From the NCBI GenBank assembly GCA_934167685.1, contig CAKPLQ010000028.1, positions 1-19,027 of the forward strand: DNA of 19,027 bases, written 5' to 3'. The position numbers and the translations under genes are program-made. Positions 7,426 to 13,558 of this stretch are shown here, in pieces. The stretch is from an uncultured Clostridia bacterium (GTDB lineage: Bacteria; Bacillota; Clostridia; TANB77; CAG-508). The notes beneath the pieces were generated by a model. The model saw only the letters and a program-made list of their open reading frames with translations. It was not told the DNA's origin and ran no database searches. Within the stretch, counting starts at the first letter, position 1. Each line of letters begins with the position of its first letter.

Positions 7426-7442
7426 AAAAGAAGGAATATAGA

Positions 7443-8168
7443 ATGAACAATAATAAAAATAAAAAAATAAAGATACTAAGAATAATAATATTTATTGTAA
7501 CTGTAATTATTATGATAGGACTTACGATATATTTGTTTCCGGTAATGAAAAATCTATCAACACATGAAGGACAAATTGCATTTAAAGAAAAGGTTAGCAA
7601 TTCAGGAGTGTATGGATTCTTGTCATTATTAGGGTTGCAATTTGCACAAATATTTTTGGTTGTATTACCAGGAGAACCATTAGAAATACTTGCTGGAATG
7701 TGTTATGGTGCTGTGGGTGGAACTTTGTTTATCTTATTTTCAGTAGCACTTACAACAACTGTAATATTCTGGATAATTAGAAAGTTTGGAAGAGAACTTA
7801 TATATGATTCGTTTGGAAAAGAGAAAATCGATAAGATTGAAAATAGCAAGGTTTTTCAGGAACCTAAAAATATTGAATTTATATTTGCTATCTGTTTTGC
7901 AATAGTAGGAACTCCAAAGGATTTACTTACTTATATTGGTGCACTTTTTCCTATAAAACCGATAAGATTTATAATTATTGCTACATTTTGCAGATTTCCA
8001 TCAATTATATCTTCTACTATTGTTGGACAGTATTTTTCAGAAGGAAATTGGAAAGTAAGTATAATTGTTTATTTAATCACTTTCATATTTACATTTTTAA
8101 TTATAGCCTTAGTGAAATTTTTTGATAAGGAAAAAATCACAGAAAAGGCTCTGAAGGAATTGAAATAG
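7443..8168 (+). CDS. TVP38/TMEM64 family membrane protein (DedA/VTT superfamily)
   Basis: This 241-aa integral membrane protein has about five to six hydrophobic segments. It contains the family region PGEPLEILAGMCYGAVGGTL (about residues 76-95), followed by the re-entrant-loop-like stretch and a second conserved part near GTPKDLLTYIGALFPI (about 158-173). The family is widespread and has been linked to lipid or polyprenyl-phosphate movement across membranes, but the substrate here is unknown. The length is normal. An AAGAAGG ribosome site precedes ATG 7443, and the gene follows the broken kinase by 17 bp, so it is probably co-transcribed with the two-component genes, which fits an envelope theme. 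Confidence 0.88.
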   Translation: MNNNKNKKIKILRIIIFIVTVIIMIGLTIYLFPVMKNLSTHEGQIAFKEKVSNSGVYGFLSLLGLQFAQIFLVVLPGEPLEILAGMCYGAVGGTLFILFSVALTTTVIFWIIRKFGRELIYDSFGKEKIDKIENSKVFQEPKNIEFIFAICFAIVGTPKDLLTYIGALFPIKPIRFIIIATFCRFPSIISSTIVGQYFSEGNWKVSIIVYLITFIFTFLIIALVKFFDKEKITEKALKELK

Positions 8169-8189
8169 TACTAGAATTGAGTAAAAAAC

Positions 8190-8218
8190 TTGAAAAATTA
8201 TGTCAAATATGGTAATAT
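8190..8218 (+). promoter_or_regulatory. Predicted promoter of the 143-aa membrane protein gene
   Basis: TTGAAA (8190-8195) and TAATAT (8213-8218) lie 17 bp apart, with ATATGG directly before the -10. The next gene's promoter (8736-8764) has the same ATATGG before its -10. The predicted leader before the start codon is about 60 nt. Confidence 0.5.
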
Positions 8219-8285
8219 ATAGATTAGTGGAGTCAAGAACTCTTTGTAACTGTTGATGTTCGTTTTTTTATTAAGGAGGATTATA

Positions 8286-8717
8286 ATGGGAACATCAGTA
8301 AAAGAAGAATACGAGAACTTGAAGAGAAATGCTATAATCGAGTTGACAGTAATATTACTAATAACAGTAATAAAAAGCATTTTGCCATATTCAGAAACAA
8401 TCAATTTTATACTGAATATTCAAGCATTGCTTTGCATGGTATCATGGTTGATAAGCCGGGCACGATTCTCAAATAAAGTTAAAGAAGAGTATTTAAGAAT
8501 AATTGCTGAAGTGCTTGAAATTAGCTTGAGGCTGAGAGACGAGCAGGATATCAATAAAGAGGAGCTTAAATATGAGACTAATGGCTTGTTAATGGAATTT
8601 GATGATTTGTTAGACTTTTTTCAGCAAAGAGTACCAGATGCAGGTATTACTAAAGAGTTGAGAAAACGTCGTGAGATACTTAATGAATATTTAGAAATGA
8701 TAACAGAAAAAGCTTGA
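8286..8717 (+). CDS. Unrecognised small membrane protein with a charged cytoplasmic tail
   Basis: I do not recognise this 143-aa protein. The start is ATG 8286 because AAGGAGGA sits at the right distance; an upstream in-frame ATG at 8253 has no ribosome site. After a short charged N-terminus come two hydrophobic segments (about 16-34 and 40-57) joined by a short loop, then a long, highly charged and probably helical C-terminal half (about 60-143) rich in Glu, Arg and Lys, with LEISLRLRDEQ and ELRKRREILNEYLEM. The layout suggests a two-TM hairpin with a cytoplasmic coiled-coil tail. It has its own predicted promoter and is followed by another small unknown gene, and the two may act together. 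Confidence 0.75.
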   Translation: MGTSVKEEYENLKRNAIIELTVILLITVIKSILPYSETINFILNIQALLCMVSWLISRARFSNKVKEEYLRIIAEVLEISLRLRDEQDINKEELKYETNGLLMEFDDLLDFFQQRVPDAGITKELRKRREILNEYLEMITEKA

Positions 8718-8735
8718 AATCTGCGATACAATGTA

Positions 8736-8764
8736 TTGCATAAGATGACATAATATGGTATAAT
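8736..8764 (+). promoter_or_regulatory. Predicted sigma-A promoter of the 108-aa unknown gene
   Basis: TTGCAT (8736-8741) and a perfect TATAAT (8759-8764) are 17 bp apart; TGG before the -10 also gives an extended -10. It begins 18 bp after the previous stop codon. Confidence 0.65.
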
Positions 8765-8819
8765 TGATTTATTAGTAACTTTGAAACCACGTCTATAATA
8801 ATTATTAGGAGGTAACAAT

Positions 8820-9146
8820 ATGATAAGTGGGTCAAAAATGAAAGCATCAAGATACGAGATTATGGATGAGGTAGCAAACGAAATTGCCGAGAGACAATTT
8901 GAGTATCTAGAGAAGGCCATTGAAAATGGTCAGGTAGAGTATTTTGCAACGCGGAAAATAATTGCAAACAGACATACAATGCGCCAAATTGCAGACTATA
9001 CTTTTAGAAAAAACGGGATTAAATGGTTAAAAATCAGGCAGGTAATTAATAAAAAATCCCAAGGAATCTTAGAAAAAAGATTAAAAGGAGCTTCTTGGAA
9101 TATTACTTATGGCCTAAGTGTTGTAATTTTAAGACCGATTTCGTAG
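8820..9146 (+). CDS. Unrecognised 108-aa soluble basic protein
   Basis: I cannot assign this 108-aa protein. It starts at ATG 8820 behind a strong AGGAGG. The N-terminal half is acidic-helical (IMDEVANEIAERQFEYLEKA); the middle and C-terminal parts are basic (HTMRQIADYTFRKNGIKWLK, KKSQGILEKRL) with no membrane segment or cysteine. The HTMRQIADYTFRKNG stretch hints at a small helical, possibly DNA- or RNA-binding, domain, but no helix-turn-helix is clear enough to claim. Base composition is somewhat less AT-rich than its neighbours. It has its own promoter upstream and a strong terminator downstream, so it may be expressed alone or read from the gene before it. Confidence 0.7.
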   Translation: MISGSKMKASRYEIMDEVANEIAERQFEYLEKAIENGQVEYFATRKIIANRHTMRQIADYTFRKNGIKWLKIRQVINKKSQGILEKRLKGASWNITYGLSVVILRPIS

Positions 9147-9175
9147 GTTACAGTAAAGATTTGTAAATGTGTTCG

Positions 9176-9203
9176 AAAAAAGCCTGAAATTCAGGCTTTT
9201 TTT
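9176..9203 (+). terminator. Intrinsic terminator after the 108-aa gene
   Basis: AGCCTGA (9181-9187) and TCAGGCT (9191-9197) form a perfect stem with a tiny AAT loop, preceded by an A run and followed by a T run. The A/T flanks make it potentially bidirectional. Confidence 0.88.
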
Positions 9204-9210
9204 GATTTTT

Positions 9211-9239
9211 GCACCGTTGGGACCGGTTCTCAACGGTGC
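9211..9239 (-). repeat. Single inverted copy of the GC-rich palindromic repeat
   Basis: Read on the minus strand this is the same 29-nt unit as in doublets 1 and 2. Here the left arm GCACCGTTG is the exact complement of the right arm CAACGGTGC, giving a perfect 9-bp stem around the core AGAACCGGTCC. It is probably closest to the intact form. T and A flank it as elsewhere. It lies between a terminator and the tyrS promoter, in non-coding DNA, and is alone rather than paired. Confidence 0.9.
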
Positions 9240-9279
9240 ATTTTTCAAAAAATCAACCTAAAAAATCAACTGAAAATAA

Positions 9280-9308
9280 TTGCCAAAAAAGATAGAATAT
9301 GTTATAAT
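9280..9308 (+). promoter_or_regulatory. Predicted sigma-A promoter of tyrS
   Basis: TTGCCA (9280-9285) and TATAAT (9303-9308) are 17 bp apart. The start codon at 9347 leaves a leader of only about 30 nt, too short for a T-box. Confidence 0.7.
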
Positions 9309-9346
9309 ATGATAGTATTTTAGCGAATTTGAAAGGAGTAATACCA

Positions 9347-10570
9347 ATGACATTAGTGGAGGAATTAAAGTGGAGAGGACTAATAAAAGATATATCAAGC
9401 CCTGAATTAGAAGAAAAATTAAATGAAGGTGGACTAACATTCTATATAGGAACAGATCCAACGGCAGACAGTTTACATGTTGGACATTTGTCAAGTTTTT
9501 TAATCTCAAAAAGATTAAAAGATGCTGGGCATCATCCAATACTTTTAGTAGGTGGAGGAACAGGAATGATTGGAGACCCAAGACCTACAACGGAAAGAGC
9601 GATGATAAGTAAAGAACAAGTAAAACACAATTTCGAATGTTTAAAAGCACAAGTAGAAAAAATATTTGGATTTGAAGTTGTAAATAATAATGATTGGTAT
9701 AAAGACATAAATGTAATAGATTTTTTAAGAGATTATGGAAAATATTTTAATGTGAATTATATGTTAGACAAAGATATAATAAGAAGAAGACTTGATACAG
9801 GAATTACGTATACGGAATTTTCATATATGATATTACAAGCCTTAGACTTTAAACATTTACATGAATGTAATGGAGTTGACCTACAATGTGCTGGTTCTGA
9901 CCAATGGGGAAATATTACAGCTGGAATTGATTTAATAAGAAGGTCAACAGGTGATGAAGTATATGGATTTACAATGCCATTAGTTACAGATTCACAAGGA
10001 AAGAAATTTGGGAAAAGTGAAGGAAATGCATTATGGCTAGATAAAAATAAAACATCAAGTTATAAATTATATCAATTTTTTATAAATGTAGAAGATAGTA
10101 TGGTAATAGATTACTTAAAAATATACACATTCTTATCAAAAGAAGAAATTGAAGAATATGCAAAGAAAAATGCGGAACATCCAGAATTACGAGAAGCACA
10201 TAAAGCATTAGCAAGAGAAATTATAACATTCCTACACGGAAAAGACGAATATGAAAGAGCAGAAAAACTAGCACAAAGTTTATTCAATAATGAGTTCAAG
10301 AACTTAACTAAACAAGATATTACAGACTTATTTGATGAACAAGATATTAAAGAAGTAGAAAGTAATATAGGAATAGTTGATATGTTGGTTAACACTGGAG
10401 CCGCTTCTAGCAAAAGAGAAGCAAGAGAATTTACACAAAGTGGAGCAGTTTCTATAAATGGCGAAAAAGTTACAGATATAGCAACAACAATAACAGATGA
10501 TATGTTTATAGATGATACATATATAATTATTAAAAGAGGCAAGAAAAACTACTACATAGGTAGAAAATAA
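9347..10570 (+). CDS. tyrS: Tyrosyl-tRNA synthetase
   Basis: This 407-aa class I synthetase charges tRNA-Tyr with tyrosine in the cytoplasm. It has the HIGH-type motif in PTADSLHVGHL near the N-terminus, the tyrosine-pocket stretch around LQCAGSDQWGN, the KMSKS equivalent KFGKSEGNALWLD and a C-terminal S4 RNA-binding domain (about 340-407) with SKREAREFTQSGAVSINGEK. The length and order are those of bacterial TyrRS (TyrS type). I chose ATG 9347 because GAAAGGAG lies eight to ten bases upstream; a TTG at 9329 would place the ribosome site inside the gene. It is monocistronic, with its own promoter and terminator. Unlike most Bacillota tyrS genes, no T-box leader is visible. Confidence 0.96.
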   Translation: MTLVEELKWRGLIKDISSPELEEKLNEGGLTFYIGTDPTADSLHVGHLSSFLISKRLKDAGHHPILLVGGGTGMIGDPRPTTERAMISKEQVKHNFECLKAQVEKIFGFEVVNNNDWYKDINVIDFLRDYGKYFNVNYMLDKDIIRRRLDTGITYTEFSYMILQALDFKHLHECNGVDLQCAGSDQWGNITAGIDLIRRSTGDEVYGFTMPLVTDSQGKKFGKSEGNALWLDKNKTSSYKLYQFFINVEDSMVIDYLKIYTFLSKEEIEEYAKKNAEHPELREAHKALAREIITFLHGKDEYERAEKLAQSLFNNEFKNLTKQDITDLFDEQDIKEVESNIGIVDMLVNTGAASSKREAREFTQSGAVSINGEKVTDIATTITDDMFIDDTYIIIKRGKKNYYIGRK

Positions 10571-10601
10571 AATATAATAATATAAAAGGAGTGTGAGGAA
10601 A

Positions 10602-10694
10602 ATGAGTGAAGAACCGCGAGAAAATCCAAAGCTGAAAATGGATAAAATGATGATAGGTCAAAAAGTGAGGAAAAGTTCTTTACTCATTTTTTGA
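10602..10694 (+). CDS. Doubtful 30-aa reading frame between tyrS and mgtE
   Basis: ATG 10602 follows AAAGGAG at a good distance and opens a 30-codon frame starting MSEEPRENPKL and ending in SLLIF. The frame runs straight through the tyrS terminator hairpin and stops in its T run, which argues against a conserved protein. It could be a remnant or a chance frame. Confidence 0.2.
   Translation: MSEEPRENPKLKMDKMMIGQKVRKSSLLIF
10661..10692 (+). terminator. Intrinsic terminator of tyrS
   Basis: A stem forms between the AAAAGTGAG/GAAA side (10661-10673) and the TTT/CTCATTTTTT side (10679-10692). It has one G-A mismatch, one G-T pair and a five-base AGTTC loop, and ends in a run of six T. Confidence 0.65.
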
Positions 10695-10698
10695 TACG

Positions 10699-10727
10699 TT
10701 ATTTTTTTAATCCATTTCTTATATAAT
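10699..10727 (+). promoter_or_regulatory. Possible promoter of the mgtE pair
   Basis: TATAAT at 10722-10727 has a weak TTATTT 17 bp upstream (10699-10704). Only about 40 bp separate it from the start codon, leaving no room for an M-box riboswitch. Confidence 0.4.
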
Positions 10728-10767
10728 ATAAAAACAAATTAATGTAAAAATGAATAGGGGGAAAGAA

Positions 10768-12105
10768 ATGGAAATAGAAGAAATAAAAGAATTAGTAGCA
10801 AACAAAAAATTTACAGAATTAAAAAGTAAATTAGAAGAAATGAATAGTGCAGACATTTCAGAGATATTAGATGAACTAGAAGATAAAGAAAGTGTAATAA
10901 TAGTATTTAGGTTATTAACTAAGGAAAAAGCAGGAGAAACCTTTTCACATATGGAATCAGACATGAGAGAAAAGTTAATACAAGATTTAACAGATGCTGA
11001 ATTAAAAAATGTATTAGATGAATTATTTATGGATGATACTGTAGACCTAATAGAAGAGATGCCTTCAAATGTTGTACCTAAAATATTAAAGGCTATTTCT
11101 CACGAAGATAGAAAAAAAATAAATGAATTGTTAAAATATCCAGATGATAGTGCTGGAAGTATAATGACAACTGAATTTATTGATTTAAAAGAAGATATGA
11201 CTGCAGAAGAAGCACTAAAAAGAGTTAGAAAAATAGGAGTAGATTCAGAAACAATTTATACTTGTTATGTTCTAAGTTCACAGAGAATACTTAAAGGTCT
11301 TATAAATATTAAAGATATATTATTAAGTAAAAAAGAAACAAAAATAGGAACTTTAATGGAAACAAATATAATATCTGTAAATACTCTAGAAGACCAAGAA
11401 GAGGTTGCCAAAAAATTTGATAAGTATGATTATTTTGCATTACCTGTTGTAGACCACGAAAACAGGCTAGTTGGAATAATAACAGTAGATGATGCCATTA
11501 ATGTAATACAAGACGAAGTAGAAGAAGACTTTGAAAAAATGGCAGCAATAACGCCAACAGAAGAAGGATACTTTCAAACATCAGTATTTAAGCATGCCAA
11601 AAGCAGAATATTGTGGTTGCTTATATTAATGTTATCATCAGCATTTACAGGCAATATCTTAACAAAATATGAAGATGCGTTTGCAGTAGTTCCAATATTA
11701 GTAGCATTTATTCCTATGATAATGGGAACTGGTGGAAATTGTGGCTCACAGAGTTCAACACTTATAATTCGTGGACTTGCTACTGATGAAATAAAATTAA
11801 AAGACGTATTTAGGGTACTTTGGAAAGAAGTTAGAGTAGCAATTGTAGTTGGAATCGCTTTAGCAATTGTAAATATGATAAGAATAATGATTCAATATAA
11901 AAATATGCAACTTGCAATTGTTTTAAGTATTACATTAATTGCCACTGTAATTGTTTCTAAAGTAATAGGTTGCACATTGCCTTTGCTTGCAAAAAGATTA
12001 AAATTAGACCCTGCAATTATGGCAGCACCATTAATTACAACCGTTGTTGATGTGTGTTCAATATTGGTGTATTTCCAAGTTGCGACACATATAATGGGAC
12101 TTTAA
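10768..12105 (+). CDS. mgtE: MgtE-family magnesium transporter, first of a tandem pair
   Basis: This 445-aa inner-membrane Mg2+ channel/transporter is gated by intracellular Mg2+. I start it at ATG 10768 (MEIEEIKEL), behind a GGGGGAAAG site, because this matches the start of the paralogue downstream; ATG 10750 lies six codons earlier with a poorer site. The domains are an N domain of superhelical repeats (about 1-125), a CBS pair (about 130-250) opening with PDDSAGSIMTTEF and including ALPVVDHENRLVGIITVDDA, a connecting helix, and five TMs (about 280-445). The pore signatures GTGGNCGSQSSTLIIRGLA and LDPAIMAAPLITTVVD are present, the latter holding the conserved TM5 aspartate. It functions as a homodimer. 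Only 19 bp separate it from the second copy, so the pair is probably one operon. Confidence 0.94.
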   Translation: MEIEEIKELVANKKFTELKSKLEEMNSADISEILDELEDKESVIIVFRLLTKEKAGETFSHMESDMREKLIQDLTDAELKNVLDELFMDDTVDLIEEMPSNVVPKILKAISHEDRKKINELLKYPDDSAGSIMTTEFIDLKEDMTAEEALKRVRKIGVDSETIYTCYVLSSQRILKGLINIKDILLSKKETKIGTLMETNIISVNTLEDQEEVAKKFDKYDYFALPVVDHENRLVGIITVDDAINVIQDEVEEDFEKMAAITPTEEGYFQTSVFKHAKSRILWLLILMLSSAFTGNILTKYEDAFAVVPILVAFIPMIMGTGGNCGSQSSTLIIRGLATDEIKLKDVFRVLWKEVRVAIVVGIALAIVNMIRIMIQYKNMQLAIVLSITLIATVIVSKVIGCTLPLLAKRLKLDPAIMAAPLITTVVDVCSILVYFQVATHIMGL

Positions 12106-12124
12106 TGAGATTGGAGGGTGAAAA

Positions 12125-13459
12125 ATGAATATAGAAGAAATAAAAGAATTAATTGAAAACAAACAATTTACACAACTAAAAAAAGAACTTAAAGAAATGA
12201 AAAGTGCTGATGTATCATTAATACTAGATGAACTTGACAAAGAACAAGCAGTTATATTATTCAGACTTTTGTCAAAAGAAAAAGCAGGAATGGCATTTGC
12301 GTATATGGAAACAGACATGAGAGAAAAACTAATCAAAGACTTAACTGACGCTGAATTAAAAAATGTATTAGATGAATTGTTTATGGATGATACAGTAGAT
12401 TTAATAGAAGAAATGCCATCAAATGTTGTAACAAGAATTTTAAAAAATGTAGATAAAAATGATAGAAAAATAATAAATGAATTGTTGAAATACCCGGATG
12501 ATAGTGCTGGAAGTATAATGACTACAGAATTTATAGATTTAAAAGAAAATATGACAATAGAACAAGCATTAGATAGGATACGCCAAATAGGTACAGATTC
12601 AGAAACAATATATACTTGTTACGTATTAGGGAAAAACAGAAAATTACAAGGAATTATTAGTATAAAGGATTTGCTTTTAGCAAAAGAAGAAAGTTTAATT
12701 GAGGACAATATGGAAACAAACATAATATCTGTAAATACTTTAGAAGACCAAGAGGAAGTTGCTAAGAAATTTGATAAATATGATTTGTATGCCTTACCTG
12801 TAGTTGATAATGAGAATAGATTAGTTGGTATAGTAACAGTAGATGATGCTATTAATGTATTACAAGATGAAGCAGAAGAAGACTTCGAAAAAATGGCAGC
12901 TATGGCGCCAACAGAAGAAAGTTACTTTGAAACATCAGTATTCAAACATGCAAAAAATAGAATTGTGTGGTTACTTATATTAATGCTTTCATCTGCTATA
13001 ACAGGAACAATCATAACAAAGTATGAAAATGCATTTGCTGCAGTACCTTTGTTAGTAGCATTTTTACCAATGCTAATGGATACAGGTGGTAACTGTGGTT
13101 CACAAAGTTCAACATTAATAATAAGAGGTCTTGCAACAGATGAACTTGAGGTAAAAGATGTATTCAGAATTTTATGGAAAGAAATAAGAATAGCTGTTAT
13201 AGTTGGAATATCATTAGCAGCAATTAATGGTTTAAGGATTTTTGCACAATATAAAAATTTACAAATTGCATGCACGGTAGGATTAAGTATAACAAGTACT
13301 GTCATATTGTCTAAGTCAATTGGATGTTTATTGCCTTTGCTTGCAAAAAAACTAAAATTGGACCCTGCAATTATGGCTGCTCCTTTAATTACTACTATTG
13401 TTGATATTCTTTCTGTATTAGTGTATTTTAATATTGCTACAGCTATTATGGGATTATAA
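12125..13459 (+). CDS. mgtE: MgtE-family magnesium transporter, second of a tandem pair
   Basis: This 444-aa paralogue of the preceding gene has the same domain order: N domain, CBS pair from PDDSAGSIMTTEF, five TMs. Long stretches are nearly identical (for example DAELKNVLDELFMDDTVDLI in both), while the N-terminal 60 residues and TM1-TM4 have diverged. It is a tandem duplication with real divergence, not a recent copy. Notable differences are MDTGGNCGSQ here against MGTGGNCGSQ in the first copy, and MAPTEESYFETS against ITPTEEGYFQTS. The pore aspartate in LITTIVD is kept, so both should transport. A GGAGGGTG ribosome site precedes ATG 12125. The two products could form homodimers, heterodimers, or differ in gating or ion preference; that is inference. 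Confidence 0.94.
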   Translation: MNIEEIKELIENKQFTQLKKELKEMKSADVSLILDELDKEQAVILFRLLSKEKAGMAFAYMETDMREKLIKDLTDAELKNVLDELFMDDTVDLIEEMPSNVVTRILKNVDKNDRKIINELLKYPDDSAGSIMTTEFIDLKENMTIEQALDRIRQIGTDSETIYTCYVLGKNRKLQGIISIKDLLLAKEESLIEDNMETNIISVNTLEDQEEVAKKFDKYDLYALPVVDNENRLVGIVTVDDAINVLQDEAEEDFEKMAAMAPTEESYFETSVFKHAKNRIVWLLILMLSSAITGTIITKYENAFAAVPLLVAFLPMLMDTGGNCGSQSSTLIIRGLATDELEVKDVFRILWKEIRIAVIVGISLAAINGLRIFAQYKNLQIACTVGLSITSTVILSKSIGCLLPLLAKKLKLDPAIMAAPLITTIVDILSVLVYFNIATAIMGL

Positions 13460-13488
13460 AATTTAATAATGTGAAAAGTTTGTGAAAA

Positions 13489-13515
13489 CTAGCACTCTCT
13501 TATTGACATTGCTAA
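13489..13515 (+). promoter_or_regulatory. CIRCE-like HrcA operator upstream of htpG
   Basis: CTAGCACTC (13489-13497), nine bases, then CATTGCTAA (13507-13515). The CIRCE consensus is TTAGCACTC-N9-GAGTGCTAA, so the left half matches 8 of 9, the right half 7 of 9, and the spacer is exactly 9. It overlaps the -35 box, the position expected for repression by HrcA. Confidence 0.75.
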
Positions 13516-13531
13516 AATATAGATATATAAT
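13503..13531 (+). promoter_or_regulatory. Consensus sigma-A promoter of htpG
   Basis: Perfect TTGACA (13503-13508) and perfect TATAAT (13526-13531) are 17 bp apart. The promoter lies 28 bp before the start codon and is overlapped by the CIRCE-like element. Confidence 0.9.
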
Positions 13532-13558
13532 AGCAATATCAAAGGAGAGTGTTTTAAT

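Noticed and set aside
10740..10768. M-box magnesium riboswitch before mgtE
   Set aside because: The leader is too short for the structure and no matching stems are visible.
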